A stretch of DNA of 64,000 nucleotides from Xanthobacter autotrophicus Py2 (lineage in GTDB: Bacteria > Pseudomonadota > Alphaproteobacteria > Rhizobiales > Xanthobacteraceae). The notes beneath the pieces were generated by a model. That model was not told the origin of the DNA and ran no database searches. It saw only the letters and a list, made by a program, of their open reading frames with translations. The DNA lies in NCBI GenBank assembly GCA_000017645.1, contig CP000782.1:62001-126000 (forward strand). Reading direction: 5' to 3'. Numbering within the stretch: position 1 is the stretch's first letter; each line of letters starts with the position of its first letter. Shown here one piece after another: positions 30,674-39,165 of the stretch. The position numbers and the translations under genes were made by a program.

Positions 30674-31378
30674 TCAGAACCGGTAGGACGCGCCGAAGGA
30701 AACGATGAGCGGATCGAGCGTGATGTCCGCCTGGACGGGCAGGCCCGCCACGATGCCGGTGGCGTCCACCTCCAGGAACAGCTTCTTCACGTCGGCGAAC
30801 ACGCCCCAATGCTGGTCGATGGCGTATTCGGCGCCGGCCTGCAGCACGAAGGCGGGCGCGCCGTTGACCTTGAGGTTCTTCACCGCGCCGTCGTTGGAGT
30901 TGAAGATGATCGCATAGGCGATGCCCGCGCCCACATAGGGCTGGAAGGCGCCGAACTGGTTGAAATGATACTGCGCGGTCAGGGCCGCCGGCCCGTAGGT
31001 GGTCTTGCCCAGCGCCCCGAGGGCGGCGAGCGAGCCCTGGCCCGTCAGCGTCGTGGTGGGCGGGTATCCGCCGGTGAGCGAGAGCGAGATGTTGGGCGTG
31101 ATGTAGTATCCGATGTCGAACACCACGGTCCAATTGTTGTCGGCCGTGGCATCCGAGAAGGGCACCGGCGCGTTGCCCAAGAGAATGTTCGTGCTCGAAT
31201 CGAAGAAGAGCCCGCCGACGCCCACCCGCACGAACCACGGCGACGGCTCGCTCACCGGCGCGACGGCCTTGACCGGGGTGGTCATGTCCGCGGCGCGCGC
31301 CATTGGCGCGCCGGCCAGAACACCCGTCGCCAGCGCGAGGCATGCCCCGATGCCCGCGGTCTTGTTCCCACCCATCAT
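30674..31378 (-). CDS. OmpW-family outer-membrane porin
   Basis: A 234-residue protein with a signal peptide (cleavage near ARAADM), WFVRVGVGGLFF near the mature start, amphipathic beta strands, and the terminal aromatic GASYRF needed for outer-membrane insertion. OmpW proteins form narrow hydrophobic channels and often accompany hydrocarbon pathways, so uptake of alkenes is plausible. The IS1380-like left end lies 59 bp upstream of its start, so the native promoter is probably displaced. Confidence 0.88.
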   Translation of the reverse strand: MMGGNKTAGIGACLALATGVLAGAPMARAADMTTPVKAVAPVSEPSPWFVRVGVGGLFFDSSTNILLGNAPVPFSDATADNNWTVVFDIGYYITPNISLSLTGGYPPTTTLTGQGSLAALGALGKTTYGPAALTAQYHFNQFGAFQPYVGAGIAYAIIFNSNDGAVKNLKVNGAPAFVLQAGAEYAIDQHWGVFADVKKLFLEVDATGIVAGLPVQADITLDPLIVSFGASYRF

Positions 31379-31436
31379 CTCTAAGCCCACATTTCCCAAG
31401 TAAGGCGCTGATTTCGCTGTCCTGACCATTATATTT

Positions 31437-33049
31437 CCTATATAAAACATGGTGTTGAAGGCTACGAGGGGCGCGTTTCATGGATCACCCAGAGGGTGCG
31501 GGCTTGCAACGGGCAGATCGGGTGGATTTCGACCCTCGCGTGCGGCTGGAATTTCGCGGCACGCAGCTCAGTTCCGACGGCGGCCTTCTGGTGATGCGCG
31601 AGCTTGATGACGCGCTCGGGTTGTCCGATTTGGCGTCAGCGGCGCTGCGCGATACTCGCTCTGGCAAGAACACGGTCCATCGGCTCGACGGCCTGTTCCG
31701 GCAATCAGTCTTTGGGCGGCTGGCCGGATACGAGGATGTCAACGACGCCAACCGTCTCGCCTGCGATCCGGTCATGCGCCAAGTTGTCGGCGGCAGAGCG
31801 GTCGATGCACAAGCGGCCTCGGCATCGCAGATGGGACGGTTCGAGACCGAGACGCTGGCTCTGGCCGGGAACCGTGCCGCGCTGGCCGACCTGAACGGGC
31901 AATGGATCGACCGGTTCCATGACCGTAACGGGCTGAAGTACATCGTTCTGGACATGGACAGCTCGGTCAGCCCGACCCATGGCGACCAGGAAGGGTCCGC
32001 CTGGAGTGGCCATTTCGACTGTAGCTGCTATCACCCCAACTTTCTGTTCAACCAGTTCGGGATGCTGGAACGCTGCGCCCTGCGCCATGGCAACGTCCAC
32101 AGCGCCGATGGCTGGCGTGATGTTCTCGACCCCGTCATTGCGCGCTACGCGGAGCGCGACCTTGGTGGCAGGTTCTTCCGGGCCGATGCTGCCTACGCGA
32201 TCCCGGCGATCTATGAGCGATTGGAAGAAGCGCGGTTCTTCTACGCCATCCGGCTGCCCGCAAACGCGGTCCTCAAGGACAAGATCGCGCATCGGCTAAC
32301 GCGCCCTGTCGGGCGGCCGTCACTGACCAAGGTCAAGCGGTTCTTCGAGGAATTCGAGTATCAGGCGGCGTCCTGGGACAAGGAACGCCGGGTGATCGCC
32401 AAGATCGAATGGCATCCGGGCGAACTGTTCCCGCGTGTCGGCTTCATCGTCACCAACCTGCCGATGGAGCCGGACTGGGTGGTGCGGTTCTACAACCAGC
32501 GCGGCACCGCCGAGCAGCACATCAAAGAGGGCAAATACGCCTTTCGCTGGACGCGGCTGTCGTGCCGGAAGTTCCGCGACAATGAGGTGCGGCTGCAACT
32601 GCACGCCCTGGCGTACAACCTGGCCACCTTCTTGCGCTGCATCGAGCTGCCCGAGGCCATGGCCGACTGGTCGTTGACCAGCCTGCAACTGAAGCTGATC
32701 AAGATCGGGGCACGTGTGGTCCGTCACGCCCGCACCATCACCTTCCAGCTGGCCGAGGTCGCTGTCACCGGCACGATGGTACGCGCCATCCTCGCCGCTA
32801 TCCGCCGATTGCGAGCGCCACCGCTATGCGCATGATCGCGATCCACGCTCAAACTGAACGAAAGCGGCTGGACAGATCTGTCCGCTGCGCTGAAAAACGC
32901 CGCCCCTGGGCAAGGAAACAGCGGCTTCGCGGTCTGATCCGTCCAGATCCAGCAGTCTGCGCGACCGCAGGTGCCGCTTGCGGCAGAAAATCCTTGTCTA
33001 GCGCTCGGATACAGGCGCTCTTCACCTCAAACGACACGCCACTTGGGGA
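31437..33049 (+). mobile_element. IS1380-like insertion sequence (ends not fully resolved)
   Basis: The element contains a full IS1380-type transposase. CCTATATAAAAC at 31437 resembles the CCTATA-type start of the family's inverted repeat. I could not find a matching right inverted repeat between 32836 and 33120, so the right boundary is approximate. The element forms the right edge of the alkene/CoM island. Confidence 0.6.
31480..32835 (+). CDS. IS1380-family transposase
   Basis: A 451-residue DDE transposase. Typical segments: LSSDGGLLVMRELDDALGL at the N-terminus, IVLDMDSSVSPTHGDQEG (first Asp), RFFRADAAYAIPAIYE (second Asp) and QRGTAEQHIKEGK (Glu). The C-terminus LAYNLATFLRC is family-typical. 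No frameshift is seen, so it may be active. Confidence 0.92.
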   Translation: MDHPEGAGLQRADRVDFDPRVRLEFRGTQLSSDGGLLVMRELDDALGLSDLASAALRDTRSGKNTVHRLDGLFRQSVFGRLAGYEDVNDANRLACDPVMRQVVGGRAVDAQAASASQMGRFETETLALAGNRAALADLNGQWIDRFHDRNGLKYIVLDMDSSVSPTHGDQEGSAWSGHFDCSCYHPNFLFNQFGMLERCALRHGNVHSADGWRDVLDPVIARYAERDLGGRFFRADAAYAIPAIYERLEEARFFYAIRLPANAVLKDKIAHRLTRPVGRPSLTKVKRFFEEFEYQAASWDKERRVIAKIEWHPGELFPRVGFIVTNLPMEPDWVVRFYNQRGTAEQHIKEGKYAFRWTRLSCRKFRDNEVRLQLHALAYNLATFLRCIELPEAMADWSLTSLQLKLIKIGARVVRHARTITFQLAEVAVTGTMVRAILAAIRRLRAPPLCA

Positions 33050-33124
33050 ATGCAGGCTGATGCGAATATATGTCCGACAAGAGATGCCAAACCACCCTGC
33101 AAACACAAGACAAGGGTCTCGATC

Positions 33125-34633
33125 GTGAGCATATTGAACCCACCACTGCACAATCTTGACAGGCGACAGGTCTTGCTGGGCGGCGCGGCGCTGCTGGCGG
33201 CTCCGTTCGTGCTGACCGGGCGCGCCTTCGCGGCGGAAGGCGGCGCGGCGTTGCCGATCCCGCCGATCCTAGAGGCCGACGGCGCGCAGCCGGTCACGCT
33301 GACCGCGCGAAAAGGCAGCCACGCCTTCGTGCCCGGCACGCAGACGCCGACGCTAGGGTATGAGGCCGATTACCTCGGGCCGACGCTGCGAGTGCGGCGC
33401 GGGCGCACCGCGCAGATCGACGTTGTCAACAGGACCGACGACGTGGTCACGGCGCATTGGCACGGGGCCCATGTCCCGGGCAACATGGATGGCGGCCCGC
33501 AGACGGCCTTCGCCCCCGGCCAGACGTGGTCGGCGCGGTTCGATGTGCATCACCCGGCGGCGACGCTGTGGTATCACAGCCATGTCCACGGCAAGACCGG
33601 GCCGCAGGTCTACCACGGGCTCGCGGGCCTGTTGTTGGTCGACGATCCCGCCGCGCCCGACGGCCTGCCTTCGGACTATGGTGTGAACGATATCCCGCTG
33701 GTGGTGCAGGACCGCAGCTTCGACAGCTCCGGGCGGCTGGTCTATGACATTTCCGGCATGATGTCCCTGATGGGCGGTTTTCTGGGCGACACGATCTGCG
33801 TCAACGGTGCGGTCCGACCGGTCGCGGATGTGCCGCGCGGACTGGTGCGGCTCCGCCTGCTCAATGGCTCGAACGCGCGGTTTTATGATTTTACCTTTGC
33901 CGACGGGCGGCAGTTCCATCAGGTCGCAAGCGACGGCGGGTTGCTGCCCGCGCCGGTCGCGCGCAATCGCATCGCCCTGGCCCCGGCCGAGCGCGCCGAG
34001 ATCGTCGTCGATTTCAGCGCGGACAGCGCGCCTGTCCGCCTGATCAGCAGCGACCTCGCGCAGGGTGGCATGATGGGGGGCGGCATGATGGGCGGTGGGG
34101 CCGGTTCCGGCGGAACGCTGGATATCCTGACCTTTTCGCCGGGATCAGCCCAGGGCAATGCTCCCTCCGCACTGCCCGCCGCGCTCCCCGCACCGCCATT
34201 CGATCTCGGCGCCCCAGTGCGCACCCGCGAATTCCGGCTCGATATGCACGCGGGGTCCATGATTGGGTCGATGGCCAGAAGGCTATTCGGCGCCACCGGC
34301 AGTATCATGGGCATCAACGGCAACGCCTACGACATGGGCCGCATCGACGCGGCCCTGACCCTCGGCGAGACTGAGTTGTGGCGGGTGAGCGCGCCCATGA
34401 TGGTGCATCCGTTCCACGTGCATGGGTGTTCGTTCCAAGTGGTGTCGCGCGGGGGCCAGCCCGTCGACCCCGCGACAGAGGGACACAAGGATGTGGTGGT
34501 CGTCGACGCAAGCGGCGTCGAAATCCTGGTCCAGGTCAACAAAAAGGCGGATGCGGCAGATCCGTTCATGCTGCATTGTCACATCCTTGAACATGAGGAT
34601 GCCGGCATGATGGCGCAATTCACCGTGACCTGA
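33125..34633 (+). CDS. Multicopper oxidase (CueO-like), Tat-exported
   Basis: A 502-residue periplasmic oxidase from GTG 33125. DRRQVLLGGAALLAAPFVLTG is a twin-arginine-type leader. Copper motifs are HWHGAHVPG and WYHSHVHGK near residues 105-160, then MVHPFHVHGCSF and HCHILEHEDAGM at the C-terminus. A Met/Gly-rich insert (GGMMGGGMMGGG) near residue 320 resembles cuprous-ion binding segments of CueO-like enzymes. It likely oxidises Cu(I). It heads a cluster of small electron-transfer-related genes. Confidence 0.9.
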   Translation: MSILNPPLHNLDRRQVLLGGAALLAAPFVLTGRAFAAEGGAALPIPPILEADGAQPVTLTARKGSHAFVPGTQTPTLGYEADYLGPTLRVRRGRTAQIDVVNRTDDVVTAHWHGAHVPGNMDGGPQTAFAPGQTWSARFDVHHPAATLWYHSHVHGKTGPQVYHGLAGLLLVDDPAAPDGLPSDYGVNDIPLVVQDRSFDSSGRLVYDISGMMSLMGGFLGDTICVNGAVRPVADVPRGLVRLRLLNGSNARFYDFTFADGRQFHQVASDGGLLPAPVARNRIALAPAERAEIVVDFSADSAPVRLISSDLAQGGMMGGGMMGGGAGSGGTLDILTFSPGSAQGNAPSALPAALPAPPFDLGAPVRTREFRLDMHAGSMIGSMARRLFGATGSIMGINGNAYDMGRIDAALTLGETELWRVSAPMMVHPFHVHGCSFQVVSRGGQPVDPATEGHKDVVVVDASGVEILVQVNKKADAADPFMLHCHILEHEDAGMMAQFTVT

Positions 34634-34761
34634 CCTGCGAGGGGCAAATGCAGAATAAATTCTCCGGGGCCCTTTGATCCTCCAGTTACTGGAACCCCTA
34701 TGTTCGAAAATATCGAAGCCGCGGTTGACAGGAATCCGCCGCAGGAAAAGGAGTAACAAGG

Positions 34762-34866
34762 ATGGGAATGGGATTTGGAATGGGTTTCGGCGGCATCTGG
34801 ATGTTGCTGATACTGGTGCTCGTGGTGCTGGCGATTGCCGGACTGGTCAAATATCTGCGCAAGTGA
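34762..34866 (+). CDS. 34-residue membrane mini-protein
   Basis: MGMGFGMGFGGIWMLL then a single hydrophobic helix (LILVLVVLAIAGLV) and a basic end KYLRK. AAGGAG lies at proper spacing before the ATG. Such Gly/Met-rich one-helix peptides often sit beside copper oxidases. Too short for family assignment. Confidence 0.65.
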   Translation: MGMGFGMGFGGIWMLLILVLVVLAIAGLVKYLRK

Positions 34867-34903
34867 CGCGGGATCAAGTGACGCAAGGCGAAGGAGAAAG
34901 AAG

Positions 34904-35290
34904 ATGAGCTACACGATAAACCGCAAGCTAGACGGCGCGACCATGGACGCGGCCGAAGAGCGCGTGCGCGCCGCCCTGACCGAGGCCGGTTTCGGCGTGC
35001 TGACCGAAATCGACGTCAAGGCAACGATGAAGAAGAAGCTGGACGAGGACATGGCCGGCTACAAGATCCTCGGTGCCTGCAACCCGAAGATGGCGCACCA
35101 GGCCCTGGGGATCGAACCGCGCGTGGGTGCGATGCTGCCCTGCAACGTGATCCTGCGCGAGGTCGACGGCGGGGTCGAGGTTTCGGCGATCGACCCGGTG
35201 GCCTCGATGCAGGCGATCGAGAACCCACAGCTGACCCGCGTGGCCGGCCAGGTGCGCGACATGCTGGCGGGCGTGGTGAAGGATGCCTGA
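34904..35290 (+). CDS. DUF302-family protein
   Basis: A 128-residue protein with the DUF302 pattern: VRAALTEAGFGVLTEIDV, YKILGACNPKMAHQAL and VGAMLPCNVILREVDGG. Function of the family is unknown; members frequently occur in copper or redox clusters. GGAGAAAGAAG precedes the ATG. The stop overlaps the next start by 8 bp. Confidence 0.88.
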   Translation: MSYTINRKLDGATMDAAEERVRAALTEAGFGVLTEIDVKATMKKKLDEDMAGYKILGACNPKMAHQALGIEPRVGAMLPCNVILREVDGGVEVSAIDPVASMQAIENPQLTRVAGQVRDMLAGVVKDA

Positions 35291-35858
35291 GGAAGCCGTC
35301 GTCGCGCCCCAGGTCTGCATCACCGTGGGCGTGACCCGATGCGCGGTGCCGGGACCCGATGGACCGCTTGATATCCGGCGGATCGCTGACCCAAAGCATC
35401 GGCTGTCGCCCGAGTGGGCGCACACCTCGCGCCCCGCACCTCCGGCGGTCTTGCAACCGCTGGTGCCGGTGCCGGGCGTGGTGCCGCTGGGCGAGCTTGA
35501 ACTGATCGAGGCGCTGCAGGACCCCTATATCCTGATCGTCGACAGCCGCAAGCCCGAGCAATTCGCCAGATACACCATCCCCGGCGCGATCAACCTGCCG
35601 TTTACCGACCCCGAGACGGCGCTCGAGGCGCTGGGATGTCGGCGCACCGGCGACGGCTGGGATTGCAGCGGCGCGCGCCCGGTGGCGATGTTCTGCAACG
35701 GGGTCTGGTGCGGCCAGTCGCCCACGCTGATTCACAAGCTGACCGCCGCCGGCTTTCCGCCGGGACACATCTATTATTATCGCAACGGCCTGCAGGGTTG
35801 GCTGTTGCAGGGGTTGAGCGTCTGGACGCCGGGCGAGGCGGACGTCTTCCATATCTGA
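35283..35858 (+). CDS. Rhodanese-domain protein
   Basis: A 191-residue protein. The C-terminal rhodanese domain (about 75-185) has ILIVDSRKPEQFARYTIPGAINLPF and the loop FCNGVWCGQSP with a likely active cysteine. The N-terminal 60 residues are unassigned. It overlaps the DUF302 gene, so the products are probably made together. Sulfur or metal trafficking is plausible. Confidence 0.8.
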   Translation: MPEEAVVAPQVCITVGVTRCAVPGPDGPLDIRRIADPKHRLSPEWAHTSRPAPPAVLQPLVPVPGVVPLGELELIEALQDPYILIVDSRKPEQFARYTIPGAINLPFTDPETALEALGCRRTGDGWDCSGARPVAMFCNGVWCGQSPTLIHKLTAAGFPPGHIYYYRNGLQGWLLQGLSVWTPGEADVFHI

Positions 35859-35899
35859 ACGGGTCCGACCGGATCCATTCACCCGGAAGCGAGGGACCA

Positions 35900-36262
35900 A
35901 TGAACGCGCTGACACAATATGCCCTCCTGCTCGGCCTGACGCTGGGCACTGTGGCGCTGGTGCTGAGCCTCTACGCGCTGGCCCGCGCCATCGGGCGCAC
36001 CCGCGTCGAACCGGTCAAGGACGTGCCCGCCACCGCCGGCAGCCTGGCGCGCGATCCGGTCTGGGTGCGCTATCACGCGCGCTACTATGGCTATGCTCTG
36101 TTGTTTCTGGCCTTCGATATGGAGATGGCCTTCATGTACCCGTGGGCTGTCGTCTACCGCGAGGAAGGGCTGGTGGCGCTTCTCGACATGGGCGTGTTTC
36201 TGGCGATCCTGTTTCTCGGTCTGCTCTATGGCTGGAGCCAGGGCGCGTTCAGGCGGCAATGA
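35900..36262 (+). CDS. NuoA-like (complex I subunit A) membrane protein
   Basis: A 120-residue protein with three membrane helices. The NuoA signature is clear: RYHARYYGYALLFLAFDMEMAFMYPWAVV, with the conserved acidic residues in helix 2. It is isolated from any complete nuo operon. A GAGGGACC site precedes the ATG. Probably part of an alternative membrane oxidoreductase, not the housekeeping complex I. Confidence 0.82.
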   Translation: MNALTQYALLLGLTLGTVALVLSLYALARAIGRTRVEPVKDVPATAGSLARDPVWVRYHARYYGYALLFLAFDMEMAFMYPWAVVYREEGLVALLDMGVFLAILFLGLLYGWSQGAFRRQ

Positions 36263-36591
36263 CGATGCTGGGCGCCCATCAATCCGCGCGCGCCGGGGCG
36301 TTTGCGCCGCTGCGCCGCCTGATCGCCGGGGCGATGGCGCGCGACCTTCGGGCGCTGGTGGTGCCGGGGGTGGATGTGGCGTTGGCGGCGGGACTGGATC
36401 TTTCCCGCGCGGGTCTGACCGAAGCCGATGGGCCGCGCCAAGCCAATGTGCTGCTGGTGATGTTGCCGTTGCCCGCGCCGATGCTCAAGGCGGCGACCGT
36501 GGCCTACGCGCAGATGCCGCGCCCGCGCACGGTTCTGGTGCTGGGTGAGGGCGTGATCGCGCCGTTGCCCGAACCCGACAGCGTGCGCTAA
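36259..36591 (+). CDS. NuoB-like protein lacking Fe-S cysteines
   Basis: A 110-residue ORF overlapping the NuoA-like stop (ATGA). GPRQANVLLVMLPLP and YAQMPRPRTVLVLGEG align by eye with the NuoB segments around PRQAD..I and QMPEPKWVIAMG. None of the cluster N2 cysteines is present; the protein contains no cysteine. It may be a genuine NuoB paralogue in a modified complex or a remnant; the DNA beyond 36591 belongs to an unrelated TIR fragment, so the operon may be cut here. Confidence 0.65.
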   Translation: MTMLGAHQSARAGAFAPLRRLIAGAMARDLRALVVPGVDVALAAGLDLSRAGLTEADGPRQANVLLVMLPLPAPMLKAATVAYAQMPRPRTVLVLGEGVIAPLPEPDSVR

Positions 36592-36594
36592 ACG

Positions 36595-36849
36595 TCATGC
36601 TGCTTTAGGCAGACGCACCACTTCCGCGATCTCCGCAGCGATCTCCTCAACAGTGTGGGTAGCGGTGCTTCTTGCCAATCGGTCGGCGAGTGAAGCCGAA
36701 TACCCGATCACTTCGCGCTTCGAGACGTTGTGCCAGATCGGCAGCAAGATTTGCTCGCCCGAGACGGCGCGGGTCACCAGCCCGTCCAGCTCGTACTCCG
36801 GCCACCCCTTGCCGAAGAATGCCTGATCAAGTAGCAGGTGGTGCGCATC
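36595..36849 (-). pseudogene. TIR-domain C-terminal fragment
   Basis: About 84 residues resembling the second half of a TIR domain: AFFGKGWPEYELDGLV, LLPIWHNVSKREVIGYS and ADRLARSTATHTVEEI. The N-terminal half with the catalytic region is absent; upstream DNA in this frame is noncoding. It is a different TIR family from the gene at 4987-5712. A recombination remnant, convergent with the NuoB-like ORF. Confidence 0.65.
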
Positions 36850-37018
36850 GACCGCCCGGAATTCTGTGCGCGGGCGGGTTTCCGGCCGCCCGTCCGACAA
36901 TTGGCGGGAGAATATGTGGTGCCGTGCCACCCGCGCGAAAGTTTGATCGAGTTTAAAGTCCGATATGTTTGCCGGCCGCATAATTCGATGGCTTCGCTGG
37001 TGTTCAAACGAGGAACCG

Positions 37019-37366
37019 ATGGCCAGGTCCGCCTGCGTACCGCCTCCGCCGGCAAATCGCATTGCGATCATTGTGATGAAATCCGACGCGGGCCCCGCAC
37101 TTTGTCCCTTCTTCGGCAAGTGCGATGGAATATGGATCGTGGATACGCTCACGGGCGCGACCGAGTTCCGCGCCAACCCCCAGCGCACGTCTGCCGCGCT
37201 ATGCGATCTCATTGTCGCGGCCAGATCGGGCCGCTTGGTTTGCGGTTTTATCGGCGAGCCGGAGAAACAGAGACTTTGTGCTGCTGGGATCGATGTGAGG
37301 CTCGGCTCTTGCACGAGGACGATTCAAGAGCTTGTGGCCTGTTTTCCCGCTCTCGTTGCCGCATGA
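37019..37366 (+). CDS. NifX/NifB-C-terminal-like domain protein
   Basis: A 115-residue protein with the dinitrogenase iron-molybdenum cofactor domain pattern: RIAIIVMKSDAG, LCPFFGKCDGIWIVD and CGFIGEPEKQRLCAAGIDV. Cysteines in CPFFGKC and later could hold metal. The start is uncertain. It stands alone among metal-related genes; metal-cofactor carriage is a guess. Confidence 0.65.
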   Translation: MARSACVPPPPANRIAIIVMKSDAGPALCPFFGKCDGIWIVDTLTGATEFRANPQRTSAALCDLIVAARSGRLVCGFIGEPEKQRLCAAGIDVRLGSCTRTIQELVACFPALVAA

Positions 37367-37604
37367 CGTCGGTTGCCGCGGGCGGGACAGGCGGCGCATT
37401 TAATTGATCCTGCTGCTTCGATCCACACCCGGCGCATGTTTAACCGGGATCAAAGATTCAGAACAGATGGCCGGCCATAATTCGAGCGCTGTCGTGTCGG
37501 TCGAAGGATGGCGCCGGGCCGATGCCAGCGTGCGTCGTCTAGCGGATTCTCGACGGTTCTAGAGCGTGTCGGTGCGTCCCGGTCTGACGTGGGTGGAGTT
37601 TCCA

Positions 37605-37877
37605 ATGGAACACGATGGTCATGGTGGTGAGGGTGGCTTCTTTCGCTTCCGCGCGAACTGGGTCCTGATCGGCTTTCTCGCGATCGGCGGCTTCTATCTT
37701 CTGACCGAGCACCGTGCGCATCTCATCCCCTATCTGGGGTACTTGCCGTTCCTGCTGATTCTCGCCTGCCCGTTGATGCACGTTTTCATGCATGGCGGCC
37801 ACGGTGGACATGGGGGCGGAGACGACAGCAGAAGCAGATCGGCGGACGCCCGCAAGAACCAGCCCCACAATCACTGA
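37605..37877 (+). CDS. DUF2933-like small His-rich membrane protein
   Basis: A 90-residue protein: short His/Gly N-terminus (MEHDGHGGEGGFF), two hydrophobic helices (WVLIGFLAIGGFYLL and LPFLLILACPLMHVFMH), and a HGGHGGHGGG tail. This matches DUF2933, a common companion of the methyltransferase gene downstream in copper clusters. GGAG lies 6 bp before ATG 37605; an upstream start would add unrelated residues. Confidence 0.8.
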   Translation: MEHDGHGGEGGFFRFRANWVLIGFLAIGGFYLLTEHRAHLIPYLGYLPFLLILACPLMHVFMHGGHGGHGGGDDSRSRSADARKNQPHNH

Positions 37878-37905
37878 GCGGCGATCAACGATCCGGAGGT
37901 CGACC

Positions 37906-38568
37906 ATGAACGACGACGTTCCTGCCTATGGCCTCTGGTCACTGGTGATTATCAATTCGGCGATCTTCATCTTCTTCGCCTTCACCTTCTTCAAGCCGCA
38001 GACCAAGCGCGACTGGCGGTCCTTCGGCGCCTTCAGCGCCTTTCTGGTCGCGCTGTTCACCGAGATGTACGGGTTCCCGCTCACGATCTATCTGCTCTCA
38101 GGCTGGCTGCAGAGCCGCTTTCCGGGCGTCGATTGGTTCTCCCATGACGCCGGACATCTTCTCGAGGAGATGTTCGGCTGGAGAGCCAATCCGCATTTCG
38201 GGCCGTTTCATCTCCTGAGCTTCGTGTTCATCGGCGGCGGCTTTGTCCTCATCTCGGCCGGCTGGAAGGTGCTGTACCAAGCCCAGCGCCATCGTACGCT
38301 CGCCACCGGCGGCGTCTACGCCTACGTGCGGCATCCGCAATATGTGGGCTTCGTGCTGGTGATGTTCGGCTTCCTCCTGCAGTGGCCGACCTTGCTGACA
38401 CTCGCGATGTTCCCGGTGCTGGTGTTCATGTACGTGCGCCTCGCGCGTGCCGAAGAACGCGAGTCGCTGGCCGAATTCGGCGCTGACTATGAACGATATA
38501 TGCAAGAGGTTCCGGGTTTCATTCCACGGCTCGGCGGCCCGAGACGCAGCAGCGCCGGACAGGGCTGA
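37906..38568 (+). CDS. Isoprenylcysteine methyltransferase-like (ICMT) membrane protein
   Basis: A 220-residue integral membrane protein with five or so helices. The conserved C-terminal cofactor region reads YVRHPQYVGFVLVMFGFLLQWPTL and RLARAEERESLAEFGADYERY. These proteins are widespread beside metal-efflux genes; substrate is unknown. GGAGG precedes the ATG; 28 bp from the DUF2933 gene. Confidence 0.85.
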   Translation: MNDDVPAYGLWSLVIINSAIFIFFAFTFFKPQTKRDWRSFGAFSAFLVALFTEMYGFPLTIYLLSGWLQSRFPGVDWFSHDAGHLLEEMFGWRANPHFGPFHLLSFVFIGGGFVLISAGWKVLYQAQRHRTLATGGVYAYVRHPQYVGFVLVMFGFLLQWPTLLTLAMFPVLVFMYVRLARAEERESLAEFGADYERYMQEVPGFIPRLGGPRRSSAGQG

Positions 38569-38643
38569 ACAGCGAGTTTCAGGCGTCGCCGCAGCAGGCT
38601 AGGCCCCGCCGTTACAAGCCACAACGCGAAGGAATTGGCTCCA

Positions 38644-39165
38644 ATGATCAAGACGCCCTCCATTTCCATCCTTCTATTCAGCGCCATGCTCCTCACGGGG
38701 ACTCCCGCCTCGGCCAACGACGAGCATCATCCCAACGCCGGAGCTGAAGCGCCAAGCGCACCTTCGAGCGCGCCCGGTTCACAAATGCCCATGGGCGGCA
38801 TGATGTCGGCGATGGGTGCTGGCGGTATGCCGATGATGGGAATGATGACCGGGCACATCGAAGGCCGGTTGGCATTCCTGAAGACCGAGCTCAAGATCAC
38901 CGACGTTCAGGAATCCAAATGGAACGTGTTCGCAGACGCCGTGCGAGCCAACGCGAAGGCGATGAGGGGCATGCGCGAGGGTATGATGCAGGCGCGCGGC
39001 GGCGCTCTCCCGGTGCGCCTTGAGCGGATCGAGAAGGCCATGGCTCTATGCCAGGAATCGCTCCGGACAATCAAAGCAGCGGTGGAGCCGCTCTATGCGA
39101 GCTTCAGTGACGAACAAAAGCGCGCCGCCGACCAGTTGATGGTGAGTCCGATGGGTCTATTCTGA
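38644..39165 (+). CDS. Spy/CpxP-like periplasmic protein (LTxxQ type)
   Basis: A 173-residue exported protein with a signal peptide ending near ASANDEH. A Met/Gly-rich region (MPMGGMMSAMGAGGMPMMGMM) may bind copper. The helical part (LKTELKITDVQESKWNVFADA ... SFSDEQKRAADQLM) is characteristic of Spy/CpxP-like chaperones that respond to envelope and metal stress. TTG 38635 is a less likely start than ATG 38644. Confidence 0.82.
   Translation: MIKTPSISILLFSAMLLTGTPASANDEHHPNAGAEAPSAPSSAPGSQMPMGGMMSAMGAGGMPMMGMMTGHIEGRLAFLKTELKITDVQESKWNVFADAVRANAKAMRGMREGMMQARGGALPVRLERIEKAMALCQESLRTIKAAVEPLYASFSDEQKRAADQLMVSPMGLF

Noticed and set aside
32836..33120. Right inverted repeat of the IS1380-like element
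   Set aside because: GCGAATATATG near 33062 is only weakly similar to the complement of the left end; not sufficient to set a boundary.
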